Part shown: positions 42,246 through 51,275 of the stretch, in pieces
Position numbering within the stretch: position 1 is the first letter of the stretch
Layout: each line of letters opens with the position of its first letter
Assembly: GCA_013215715.1 (NCBI GenBank)
Contig: JABSQT010000002.1
Location: forward strand, 156,133 to 220,132
Direction of reading: 5' to 3'
DNA: 64,000 nt
Source of the DNA: Mycoplasmatales bacterium
Lineage (GTDB): Bacteria; Bacillota_I; Bacilli_A; Mycoplasmatales; Metamycoplasmataceae
Translations under genes and position numbers: made by a program
The notes under the pieces: generated by a model
What the model was told of the DNA's origin: nothing
The model's input: only the letters and a program-made list of their open reading frames with translations
Databases searched by the model: none

Positions 42246-42708
42246 ATACGCTTGGAAATATTCAGAAAAGACCAGTCATTTCGTTCTGAAAGAGGGTACA
42301 TACTAAAAAAACATTAAAAATATTGTGGTATAAGTCAATAAATTGAAAATGTTATTTAAATCTATGATTCACCTTCCTTAAAAATAGATATTAGAATAAT
42401 AACTATTTTTCATTAGGATTAACAAAGAAATATCGATATTTCATCTTATGCCATAAAAAACATTATTTTGGAGTTTTACAAATAATCATAAAAATATCTA
42501 CTGATAATTAAAATGGAAAATACCTTTATGTGCCATTCATTAAATTATGTGTAATACAATAGACTAATTTTATTTTGATTAAAATATTTATATGAGCTAT
42601 ATGGAGGTATTTTAAAAGTTCTGATGTTTTGGATTTAAGTGAATCCTTTGAGATACATAAACATTATTAGTCGAGTCACAATTACTTTTGATACAAAAGG
42701 AGTTAAAA
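42246..42708. other. Non-coding block upstream of paralogue A, duplicated at 44631-44997
   Basis: No convincing ORF. Clearly alignable with the block upstream of paralogue B over about 350 bases. It contains a plus-strand promoter-like pair TTGATT (42575-42580), 17 bases, TATATG (42598-42603), inside a 30-bp element (42588-42617) identical to 44968-44997. Confidence 0.55.
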
Positions 42709-43215
42709 TGAACAAACTTAATAGAGAGTGATCAAACAAATAGTAACTATTACTTTCTTTGAAAAGTGGAATTTAATCACTTTTTAAATACATGACTCAA
42801 GAGATTCAATGACTTTGACTGAATACAAGACAAGGATGATGAATATAACTCCTATAAATTTAAACATCTACGCATTTTAAATGTAACCTTATATAAAACT
42901 ATAGAGAAATATAATTTACTTATAAAGTCAACATCTTTTAATAATGGTTTAGAGTTTAAAGCATTAGGCTTATTTGGCTATCAAACAGGTATTGCTATTT
43001 ATAAATATAATTCGTATGCTTCGCATAAAAGAAGTTCAAATGAAAATGCAAATTGTTTAATAAGAAAAGAACACCTAAAAAGCACAGGTTTCAGTGATAT
43101 CTCAAATAAAGATATAGAATACCGATGGATAATATTAATAATATGCTAAAAAAGATATTTAATTTCGATTCTGCAATAAAAAATATTGAGATGAATTATC
43201 AAATGTGAATACAAA
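42709..43215 (+). pseudogene. Degenerate IS30-family transposase remnant
   Basis: A decayed DDE transposase. AAAGGAG precedes ATG 42709 (MNKLNREW), then stops appear. A 100-residue segment from about 42850 to 43150 reads TSFNNGLEFKALG (relic of the DNG/E region) and YNSYASHKRSSNENANCLIR, then LKSTGFSDISNKDI. This is the IS30 pattern of HPYSSWERGxNENxNGLIR with the catalytic Glu in NEN and the FxKGTDF block. The frame breaks again near 43150, where INNMLKKIFNF continues in another frame. No intact inverted repeats found. Non-functional. Confidence 0.75.
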
Positions 43216-43407
43216 AGAATTTATAAGAGAAATGTTGCAAAAGGGAATTGAAAAAAGAGTGAAGAAAACTTCTAGAAGACATGGCTATTTATATATGAAA
43301 AACTTTAAATAAAAAAACTTAGACATTAAGTCAAAGTCTTTTATATAAACTTTTGTGTAATTAATTTGATAATGCATAAAAGTGTTGCACTTTAAATTTC
43401 AATCAAG

Positions 43408-43445
43408 AAAAGCCACCACTTTCTAGTTGGAAGCTTTTTATTTAT
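43408..43445 (-). terminator. Terminator of exported paralogue B
   Basis: AAAAGC/GCTTTT outer stem with CCAAC/GTGG inner pairing (about 43411-43440), T-rich on the minus side. Confidence 0.5.
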
Positions 43446-43465
43446 AAAGATAATTAAAATTGAAT

Positions 43466-44443
43466 TTATAATTCTTTCATTACTTTTGTATCTAATACAG
43501 CATCGAAATATTTAATCGCTTTTTTTGCAAAAGGCACAGATCAAACACTTCCCAAAATAACTTCTTCTACTTTTTCAGTAGATGAGAATAAGTTATGCAT
43601 AGCAATTGTTGATCTATAACCAAGAGTAACAAATGAAACATGATTTCATCTTTGCAAGTGATAACTATCTTTTGTTCCTTCAAGTGCATCAAATAATAAG
43701 GCAGTGTGAGCACCAAGGAAACCAGCGGTAACTGCTGCGGCTGTACCAAATACCATTGTAAGACCAAAGGTAAACGGAGCAGCTGCTAAATAACCTGCTG
43801 CTGCTGCAGTACAAGCAGCAGTCATAGACGTACTTCAATTGAAGGCTGTTTGAGTAACATTTATAAAATCTTCTATTTTTGTTTTAGAGAATGCTGTATA
43901 TCTATACTTATATGTTTGAGCTAAATCATCTTGTTTAGATATCGAGTTATTTATTTGAGTTTCTTGCTTTTTAGCTTGCTTATCTAGCATACTAAAAATT
44001 TCAGAGTATTTTGATTGTTTCACACCTTTAACTTGCTTCAAGAAAGATTTTATTGAAGATATTTTTGGGAGTTTTTTAGTATCTTTACAATATTTTAGGA
44101 ATTCAGATGTATATTTTTTTGCTTCGCGCAATTGTTGTTCACTCAAACTATGAGGACCAGCAGCTATATTTGCTTCCATCAATGCATATGCGTTAGTTAA
44201 TACATCATTTTGATTATTATATTGTGTAATATTTTTAACTTTAAATTTAATTTTAGGGGTTCCTTCTTTTGCTTGAACACTATTTTTTTGACTTTTTAAT
44301 CCAGCTAATTGTTGACTATTCATTTGTTTTGTGCTTGAATTATCAAGTGTTGATGCTAAAGTAACACCTGTAATTAATGCTGCAGCTGAAGTTGTTAAAA
44401 TTCCAATCTGAACAACTTTTTTACTATTTAAACTTTTTTTCAT
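43466..44443 (-). CDS. Exported protein with Ala/Gly-rich helical hairpin, paralogue B
   Basis: 325 aa. The first 35 residues are almost identical to paralogue A, and the layout is the same: charged helical region, hydrophobic hairpin (about 205-250; AACTAAAAGYLAAAPFTFGL, AAVTAGFLGAH) and tail WSVPFAKKAIKYFDAVL. The middle is much more diverged, so the pair is old or under diversifying pressure while termini and hairpin are kept. Function unknown. SD AAGGAGAAAA before ATG 44443. Confidence 0.8.
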
Positions 44444-44630
44444 ATTTTCTCCTTAAATTTGAAACTACTTAATTTAACTTCATATAAGGGCGTAAGTTTT
44501 ACCCTTATATTGAAGATTTTTATATAGGTCTTATTTGACAAAACATGTTTTTTTCATTATTTAAAACATGAATTTTTATGTGCTATACCAACATTTTCGC
44601 CTCCAATCCACACACTAAAATTATATTATT
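44444..44630 (-). promoter_or_regulatory. Leader of paralogue B with a 3-codon mini-ORF
   Basis: TATAAT near 44616-44621; GGAGGCGAAA then ATG TTG GTA TAG (44583-44594), mirroring the paralogue A leader. Further on, a strong hairpin ATATAAGGG/CCCTTATAT (about 44480-44510) extended by CTTC/GAAG lies about 35 bases before the Shine-Dalgarno. Confidence 0.5.
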
Positions 44631-45242
44631 AGAAATACTCAGTTCAGGCTATTTGTTTCATTCTAAAACAAGTCGCATTATGAAAAAATAGTTAAAATAT
44701 GGTGCTATAAGTGAATATTTTAGAAATGTTATTTAAATATAAAGTTCGTTTCTCTTAAAAATAGGTATTAAATAATAACTATTTTTTTATTTAGTTAAAC
44801 AAAAATATCAGGAATTTATTTTAAGTCATAAAAAAAGTAAAATAATGTTCGACTACTACAACCTATTTTTCAAAATAACTGGTATTTGATGAGTTGTAAA
44901 ATAATTTCATCATACTCTAACAAACTATGTGGAATACAATAACCAAGAATGAGATTGATTAGAATAATTATATGAGCTATATGGAGGTATTTTAAAAAAA
45001 TGCTCTTTTAATTCGATCAAGAAGAAAATATTAAAACATAGATACCATTTACTTGAATTAATAGTTTCGCTTATAAGGAAAAAATTCTACATAAAATAAA
45101 TTTCATTCAAAATCTTTTAAAAAAATATTTACTTGTCCTATCAGCAAATTTCATTTTGTTAAAACATTTATGAGTATAACTAAAATAAGTAAAGCTGATT
45201 TGTTTGTTCTTTAAAATAAAGAGCACCAATTAAAAAGGTATA
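44631..45242. other. Non-coding block upstream of paralogue B and AT-rich spacer
   Basis: 44631-44997 aligns with 42246-42617 and ends in the shared 30-bp element with promoter-like TTGATT (44955-44960) and TATATG (44978-44983). From 44998 to 45242 I see no gene or clear signal. Confidence 0.5.
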
Positions 45243-45268
45243 AAAAAATGACCTAAGGCCATTATTTG
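45243..45268 (-). terminator. rpsP-trmD-rplS terminator
   Basis: AATGGCC-TTA-GGTCATT hairpin (about 45249-45265) followed by T7 on the minus strand. Confidence 0.75.
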
Positions 45269-45272
45269 AAAA

Positions 45273-45623
45273 TTATTTTCTAATTTCTTTAAGTCTTGCA
45301 GATTTTCCTCTTCTATCTCTCATGTAGTAAAGTTTAGCTCTTCTAACTTTATTTTTACGCTTAACTTCAATTTTTGCTACTAGTGGAGAATGTAGAGGGA
45401 ATGTTCTTTCAACACCAATCCCATATGACATTTTTCTAACTGTAAATGTTTCTGATGTTCCTGTACCGTGTTTTTTAATTACAAGACCTTCGAATAATTG
45501 AATTCTTTCTTTTGATCCTTCTTTAATACGTACGTGAACAATAACATTATCACCTGATTTAAATACAGGTAAGTCTGTTTTAATTTGATTTGCTTCTACT
45601 GCTGTAAGTAATTTATTTCTCAT
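45273..45623 (-). CDS. rplS: 50S ribosomal protein L19
   Basis: 116 aa, standard length. [26 protein letters not shown] and the C-terminal [22 protein letters not shown] are diagnostic. Contacts the small subunit at an intersubunit bridge. Last gene of rpsP-trmD-rplS. Its start overlaps trmD by 11 bases, and AAGGAGAT inside trmD is its ribosome site. Confidence 0.97.
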   Translation of the reverse strand: MRNKLLTAVEANQIKTDLPVFKSGDNVIVHVRIKEGSKERIQLFEGLVIKKHGTGTSETFTVRKMSYGIGVERTFPLHSPLVAKIEVKRKNKVRRAKLYYMRDRRGKSARLKEIRK

Positions 45624-46284
45624 TATGATCTCCTTTTAATAAATCGGGTCTAACTCTAAGAGTTTTCTCCATTTGTTTTTCTTTTCTTCATTTCTCTATT
45701 TTTGCATGATTACCATTTAGCAATACTTCAGGAACTTCCATACCTTTATAAACACGTGGGCGTGTGTACTGAGGATGGTCTAGAAGGTTGTCTTGGAATG
45801 AATCATTAACATGTGAAGCTTCTCTAATTACACCTGGTATCAATCTAATAATTGAATCAGCCATAACCATTGAAGGAAGTTCTCCTCCTGTTAATACATA
45901 ATCACCAATCGATAATTCTTCATCAACTAATGATCTAACTCTTTCATCAAATCCTTCATAATGTCCAGCAACGAATGTAACTTCGTCTAATTTAGATAAT
46001 TCTAATGCTTTTTCTTGTGTAAATTTATTACCTTGAGGTGAAAGAAGAATTCTTCGACCTTTTGTTGTTTCTAAAGCTTTATCAATGGGTTCAACCATTA
46101 ATAACATACCCTGACCACCTCCATAGACAATATCATCTACTTTATTATGCTTGCCTATTGAAAATTTTCTGAAATCAATAACATTAACTTCAACTAACTT
46201 TTTATCGATAGCTCTTTTAATGATTGATTCTGATTGAAATGGTTCGTAGTATTTAGGAAATAGAGTTATAAAGTTTATTTTCAT
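45613..46284 (-). CDS. trmD: tRNA (guanine-37-N1)-methyltransferase TrmD
   Basis: Makes m1G37, which prevents +1 frameshifting. 223 aa with the knotted SPOUT motifs: [27 protein letters not shown], and the SAM loop [12 protein letters not shown] (about residues 123-134). The C-terminal part continues past a TGA Trp and ends inside the start of rplS. rimM, often found between rpsP and trmD, is absent. Confidence 0.96.
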
Positions 46285-46290
46285 AATTAA

Positions 46291-46557
46291 TTATTTCTTT
46301 GCAAGTTTTGAGTTAGCAAATTCTTCGTTAATTTTTTCTTTTTTAAGTAATGTTTTTACAGTTTCTGTTGGAACAGCTCCATCATTTAGTCATTTAAATA
46401 CCAATTCTTTTTCAAGTTTCAGTTCTTTTGTGTGTGGGTTGTAGAATCCTACAACTTCAATAAATCTTCCGTCTCTAGGTGCTCTAGCATCTGCAACTAC
46501 GATTTTGTAGAATGCATTGAATTTAGAACCTTGACGTTTTAGTCTCATTTTTACCAT
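46291..46557 (-). CDS. rpsP: 30S ribosomal protein S16
   Basis: 88 aa, starting [30 protein letters not shown], an unmistakable S16 N-terminus. One Trp is TGA. SD AAAGGAGAACC before ATG 46557. First gene of rpsP-trmD-rplS, six bases before trmD. Confidence 0.96.
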
Positions 46558-46602
46558 GTGGTTCTCCTTTAATCCTTATTACTTTTTTTAATAAGTAACT
46601 AT

Positions 46603-46631
46603 AGTTTATCATAAAATCTCACAGGTGTCAA
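46603..46631 (-). promoter_or_regulatory. Strong promoter of rpsP-trmD-rplS
   Basis: A perfect TTGACA (46626-46631), 17-base spacer and TAAACT (46603-46608), the best -35 consensus in the window. Confidence 0.75.
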
Positions 46632-46731
46632 GCACTTTTGCTTTACAGTCAGAAAAGTTATTTTTATCTTACACTCTTTATATATATTTAGCATTAATTT
46701 TATAATTTTTTTAATAAAGGCGGTGAATATC

Positions 46732-46823
46732 ATGAACACTTCATTACTTACATCAAAATAAATAATCTTTTAGAGAAATAAAATAATATTTCCAATTATC
46801 AAATTTCAGTCCAAAAGATTATT
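46732..46823 (+). promoter_or_regulatory. Short leader ORF and inverted repeat before the Obg-like gene
   Basis: TATAAT near 46700-46706, then AAAGGCGGTGAA and a 9-codon ORF (ATG 46732 to TAA 46761, MNTSLLTSK). Starting at that stop is one arm of a perfect 11-bp inverted repeat (AATAATCTTTT 46761-46771, AAAAGATTATT 46813-46823), ending 20 bases before the gene's TGGAGGA. The layout resembles leader-peptide attenuation, but no regulation is shown. Confidence 0.4.
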
Positions 46824-46856
46824 TTCAATAGTTAAAAGACTAATGGAGGATAAAAC

Positions 46857-47852
46857 ATGAAATTTATCGATAAGAAAAATATCAGAATTAAAGCTGGTAA
46901 TGGCGGAGATGGTTTTATATCTTTTTTAAAATCAAGTATTTATACCCCTGCAGGTGGAGATGGTGGTGATGGAAGTGATATCTATTTAGATGTTGATTAT
47001 AATTTAAAAACTCTTTTCAATATTAATAATTTTTATTATGGAGAAAACGGTAAATCTGGTGGTGCTCAAAATAAAAATGGTTCAAAAGGTAAAGATATAA
47101 TTATCTTTTTACCAAAAAATACAAAAGTAACGCTAAATAAAGAAGTTATACAAGTAAATAATAGAATAAAAATTTTATCAGGTGGTAAAGGTGGTTTTGG
47201 CAATGCAAAACTCACTAAAATTCTAAAAAGTAAAACACCAAAAGAAAAATTAGATCCTGAAATGAAATTATATAAAGCAAATAAAGGTGAAGAGTCGCCA
47301 ATATATGATTTAAATATTGAAATGGAGTTTGCTTCTGAAGTTGGATTACTTGGTAAACCTAGCTCAGGTAAAAGTACACTAATATCAAAAATGACAAATT
47401 TCAAAGCAAAAATTGGTGCTTATGACTTTACAACATTAGAACCATCTTTAGCTATTGCTAATATTGATGATGTACGAAAATTTACTATGCTTGATTTACC
47501 AGGGATAATTAAGGGTGCAGCTATGGGAAGGGGTAAAGGTGATGAAGTAATGGAATTCATATTAAAAACTAAAGTAATTTTACATATTATTGATTTTGGT
47601 ACCTCATATAAAAATCCTATTAATGATTTTCAAGAAATCAACCATGAAATTCAATTATATTCAAATAAAATGGATAACACTGAACAGATTGTAATTGCAA
47701 ATAAAATGGATATTTTTGGTAGTCGAATAAAATTAAAAGAGTTTAAATTGAAATTCCCGAAAATTAAAGTAATTCCTATTGTTGCAATTGAAAATAAAGG
47801 TATCTTCCATTTAATGGAATTCTTATGAAAAAAAATAAATAATAAAAGATAA
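46857..47852 (+). CDS. Obg-like GTPase without the C-terminal OCT domain
   Basis: 331 aa. The glycine-rich Obg fold is at residues 1-155 (KAGNGGDGFISF, GGDGGDGSDIYL, GGKGGFGNAKL). The G domain follows: G1 GKPSSGKST, G2 region YDFTTLEPSLA, G3 DLPGIIKGA, G4 NKMD. Canonical Obg/CgtA is about 430 aa and has GFPNVGKST plus a C-terminal domain; both differ here. This may be a second, divergent Obg paralogue acting on ribosomes or stress responses. AATGGAGGAT precedes the ATG. Trp near the end is TGA. Confidence 0.85.
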
Positions 47853-47871
47853 AAATATATAAAACTTTTTA

Positions 47872-47905
47872 AAAAAACACTGGCTTTGGTCAGTGTTTTG
47901 TCTTC
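47872..47905 (+). terminator. Terminator of the Obg-like gene
   Basis: AAAACACTG/CAGTGTTTT hairpin (47874-47899) followed by GTCTT, an imperfect T tail. Confidence 0.6.
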
Positions 47906-47922
47906 TTATAGTAATAAGAAGG

Positions 47923-47928
47923 TATAAT
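47923..47928 (+). promoter_or_regulatory. -10 box of the 47936 gene, near-leaderless spacing
   Basis: TATAAT seven bases before ATG 47936, no Shine-Dalgarno. Confidence 0.5.
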
Positions 47929-47935
47929 AAAAATT

Positions 47936-49201
47936 ATGAAACAGAAACTTACAAGAACAAAAGAAAGAATTAAAGAAATTCCCTTCAAACCCACTTGAAG
48001 TAAAAGTAAAAAAAATAAAATTCTTCTAGGCTCTTTTCTATTCGTTATTTTTGTAACTATCGCCATGAAAACAGCAGTTACAATATTATGGGATACAGGT
48101 TATTATAAAGGTAAATTCCATTTATGATACTGACATACAAAAGAAGTTAACGATGTACTAAGAGCAAGTCATTGGGGTGAATTACCTTTTCCAAGTAATA
48201 TTAGTGAACAAACAAGAGAATTTGCACATAGAGCTTTAGCTCATCCTTATTTCTTTTGATCATTAACTCAATTCACATGACAAACAACTTTGTTACTTAC
48301 ATTCATTTTATGTATGAGATTATTCATGTATGATGATAGAGTTCCAAAATGATTGCGTTGAACACATTCACAAAGAACTCTTTCTATTGTTGCAATGTAT
48401 GACACAATTGTATGTATTGTATTTTGATCTGCGATTGCAAAAGATTTTGGAAAAACAAATGACTCTTCAGATGGTTTGATGAATGTATTAATTCAAACAT
48501 CAACCATCCTTGTGCATGCAGTGATACCAGCTTGTATGCTTATATATTCAATAATTTATTTAATCCTTTCAAATGAAGCATCAAGATTAAATAAGAAGTT
48601 TTTATTAATAGGGATTATTTATCCAACACTTTATATAATTTTCTATTTATTAGTAAGTGTTATTTGACAAGATCCTTATCCAGTATCCGATTTAGCTACA
48701 ACAGGTGACTTTAAACAAACATGAATTGCTTTTATGGGATTAATAGGAATATTAGTTGGTATGGCCGGAATGATTTATGTTCATAATTGGGTATTATTTA
48801 AATTTAATAAACGATATAGGTATGAATATGACTATGAAGTTGCTACTGATACTGAAAAGAAACTAGAAAAATTGATTTGAAAAGTTGAAAAAAGTAAACG
48901 TAAAATAGAAGAAAGCAAGAATGAAACGGTTATTAAGAAAGAAGAAATAATATTAGCTAAAAGAGAATTAGCTGTCACAAAAGCTAAAGCTTCAATTAAA
49001 AAACACAGAACTAGAGGTAAACGTTATGAAAAAGAATATATTGAGTTTACTAAAAGGAAAGCAATTTCAGATAAGGAATTAGAAGAAAGACTTCAAAAGA
49101 TAATTACCGAGAAAGCTAATAAAAAGATTGCTAAAACTTTAGAAATAAAAACTAGACCCAAAACTAGAAAATCTTCTAAAAAACATCAAAGAAAAAAATA
49201 A
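47936..49201 (+). CDS. Polytopic membrane protein with a long basic C-terminal coiled coil (possibly DUF1600 type)
   Basis: 421 aa. A basic N-terminus, about seven membrane segments between residues 35 and 295 (HPYFFWSLTQFTWQTTLLL; HAVIPACMLIYSIIY), and a cytoplasmic tail from about 305 very rich in Lys/Glu and likely coiled coil, ending in a basic KTRKSSKKHQRKK stretch that could bind nucleic acid or ribosomes. Nine or more Trp are TGA. I think it is a Mollicute DUF1600-like protein, but that is from memory. Function unknown. Confidence 0.75.
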
Positions 49202-49212
49202 TGGCGATGCCA

Positions 49213-49482
49213 TTATTTTCTTAATCCAAGTTCTTTAATTAAAGCTTGGTATTTGTTGAAGTCTTGAGCTTTTAGATATTTTAATAAATCTTTACGCTTT
49301 TGAATCTTAGCTAAGAAACCTCTTTGAGAGTGTTTATCTTTTTTATTAGCTTTGAAGTGTGGTGTAAGAATATTGATATCTTCTGTTAAGATAGCGATTT
49401 GAGCTTCAATTGAACCTGTGTTTTTAGCGTTTCCACCAAATTTAATAATAAGTTCTTCTTTTTTTGCTTTTGATACAGCCAT
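49213..49482 (-). CDS. rpsO: 30S ribosomal protein S15
   Basis: 89 aa, the standard S15 length, with TGSIEAQIAILTEDINILTPHFK and HSQRGFLAKIQKRKDLLKYL (rRNA-binding helices). The start at 49482 (MAVSKAKKEE) is set by AGGAGGACAAAAC and by family alignment, although an upstream in-frame Met exists. Convergent with the 47936 gene; the stops are 11 bases apart. Confidence 0.96.
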   Translation of the reverse strand: MAVSKAKKEELIIKFGGNAKNTGSIEAQIAILTEDINILTPHFKANKKDKHSQRGFLAKIQKRKDLLKYLKAQDFNKYQALIKELGLRK

Positions 49483-49578
49483 GTTTTGTCCTCCTATGTT
49501 TATTTCATGTAACCCCAGCAAGAATCCGGACAGGTATCCAAACCGAGAATTACAACGCTTTTATGCTTAATTATTATA
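49483..49578 (-). promoter_or_regulatory. rpsO promoter and structured leader (candidate S15 autoregulatory RNA)
   Basis: TATAAT (49573-49578) overlaps the ribF stop codon. The leader of about 85 bases contains nested pairings: outer GTAA/TTAC (about 49545 and 49511), inner GGA/TCC and GG-rich arms suggesting a three-way junction like that bound by S15 on 16S rRNA. By-eye folding only. Confidence 0.45.
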
Positions 49579-50398
49579 AACTATTTTTAAAGAAACGGTT
49601 AGCAACTTCTAAATGCTCTTCACGTAGTAAGTCACCTTGATCCTTAATTGTTATTTCTAATTGCCTTCATCACGAGATTGAAAACTCTTTATTTTGAAGA
49701 TTATCAGTATTGTTTAACATGTAAATGAAGTATTTCCCTTGTCTAGTTACATGAACTACCCCATGATACATAATTCCACTATTGATTGCTGTAATAGCAT
49801 AAAACCCAGAATGTGGTTTTACTTGTAGTTCTTCTAAAACAAACTCATTTTCTTTACCAATTCTTACATTTGTGGTTCATGGAGAAACTAATAATGAATT
49901 TGCAAATTCAATTTCTCCAAAAGGTACTTGTTCTTTAATTATTGAAGTAGAAATATTTTTATTTGCAATCTTTTTCATTTCTACAATATGAACATTCTCA
50001 AATATATTTGAAAGCATTTCAGGGTTTCCTGCTGCACCCCTACCAAAACTAAAATCTTTACCGCAGACAATATTTTTAGGTTGATATATCTCTTTTATTT
50101 GTTTCATAAAATCTTCTGGAAGCATTGTTAATAAGTGGCTATTTACTTTTAAAACCATAGCAAAATCAATTTCCATATTAGAGAGCTTTTGTAATCTTAC
50201 TTCTAATTGTTCAAACATTTCTCTTGATTTATTAGGTAATTCATGTGGTTTTTCAAACATCATCATAATTATTGGTTGCTTTAATGATTTAGCTTTTTTA
50301 ATTAAATCTAAATGACCTATATGTATAGCATCAAAAGAACCCATTATTATCGTTGGTTCTGTTATTTCTATTTTTTCAGGGAAATAAAATGCTTTCAT
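49574..50398 (-). CDS. ribF: Bifunctional riboflavin kinase/FAD synthetase RibF
   Basis: Converts riboflavin to FMN and FAD. 274 aa. The N-terminal adenylyltransferase domain has MGSFDAIHIGH (about residues 19-29), the G-x-F-D-x-x-H-x-G-H motif, and SFGRGAAGN. The C-terminal flavokinase domain (about 165-274) is diverged: the usual GxPTANI appears only as SPWTTNV, while HSGFYAI matches the family's GVYA strand. The kinase half may be weak. Several Trp are TGA. It starts directly after the truB stop (50399) with no spacer. Confidence 0.9.
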
Positions 50399-51220
50399 TT
50401 ATAGTACCTCTATTTTCTTACCAAATAACTTTAATGACTTAATACGTTTATCAGCTTGAATAATTCCACAAATAACCCCATTAACCTTAACAACATATTC
50501 ACCTTTTATATTGTATGGGTTTTTAATAGAAATACCATTAATCAAAATCATTATTTCTTCTTTATTTAAATTAACAATTGGTAATGTTAATAATTTTTCA
50601 ATATTTACATCAACACCAATATTTTTTTCAGTTAATGGACCAATAGTAGTTCTTCTTAATTCAGTCATTATTGCACCACATCCTAATTGTTGACCCAAGT
50701 CATGAATAATAGATCTTATATATGTACCTCTAGAAACGTTAACTTCAAATACAACTATATCCTTATTAAATTCTAATATATTAATTGTATTAATTTCAAT
50801 GGTTGAAGTTTTTAATTTAACATCTTTTCCTTCTCTAGCTAATTTATAAGCTGCAACACCATTAATTTTCTTGGCTGAAAACACAGGTGGCATTTGCTCT
50901 TGAATTCCAATGAATTTTTTAAGTTCTAGTTCAACAACTTCTTTAGTAGGTATATCATCTGAAATATGTTTAATCTCGCCTTCTGAATCATATGTATTCG
51001 AAATAAAACCAAGTTGCATAGTTGCAACATATGTTTTTTCTCCTTTATCAATGAAATCAATTAGTTTTGTATCATCATCAGTAGCCACTAATAATAATCC
51101 AGTTGCTAATGGATCTAAAGTTCCAGTATGACCAATCTTTTTAATATTATTTTCTTTTTTAAAGTTATTAATTGCTTTAAAAGAAGATATCCCTTTTTCT
51201 TTATCTAATAGTACGAACAT
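50399..51220 (-). CDS. truB: tRNA pseudouridine-55 synthase TruB
   Basis: Makes pseudouridine 55 in the T loop. 273 aa with the catalytic motif GHTGTLDPLATGLLLV (catalytic Asp near residue 39), followed by KTYVATMQLGF and the SRGTYIRSIIHDLG motif. No TGA Trp is needed. TAAAAT (51227-51232) is six bases before the ATG with no Shine-Dalgarno. It forms the truB-ribF pair common in Firmicutes, here detached from rbfA by a coiled-coil gene. Confidence 0.96.
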   Translation of the reverse strand: MFVLLDKEKGISSFKAINNFKKENNIKKIGHTGTLDPLATGLLLVATDDDTKLIDFIDKGEKTYVATMQLGFISNTYDSEGEIKHISDDIPTKEVVELELKKFIGIQEQMPPVFSAKKINGVAAYKLAREGKDVKLKTSTIEINTINILEFNKDIVVFEVNVSRGTYIRSIIHDLGQQLGCGAIMTELRRTTIGPLTEKNIGVDVNIEKLLTLPIVNLNKEEIMILINGISIKNPYNIKGEYVVKVNGVICGIIQADKRIKSLKLFGKKIEVL

Positions 51221-51226
51221 ACATAT

Positions 51227-51232
51227 ATTTTA
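51227..51232 (-). promoter_or_regulatory. -10 box of truB, leaderless spacing
   Basis: TAAAAT exactly six bases before ATG 51220. Confidence 0.5.
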
Positions 51233-51244
51233 ACTTATTAAAGA

Positions 51245-51275
51245 AAAGAAAAACAAGGCATTTAGCCTAGTTTAA
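51245..51275 (-). terminator. Terminator of the coiled-coil gene
   Basis: AACTAGGC/GCCTTGTT hairpin (one mismatch) followed by TTTCTTTTC on the minus strand. Confidence 0.5.

Noticed and set aside
5827..46662. A 17-base match (AAAAGTTATTTTTATCT) between the spacer near 5827 and the region near 46646
   Set aside because: Low-complexity AT sequence with no surrounding similarity; chance is the simplest explanation.
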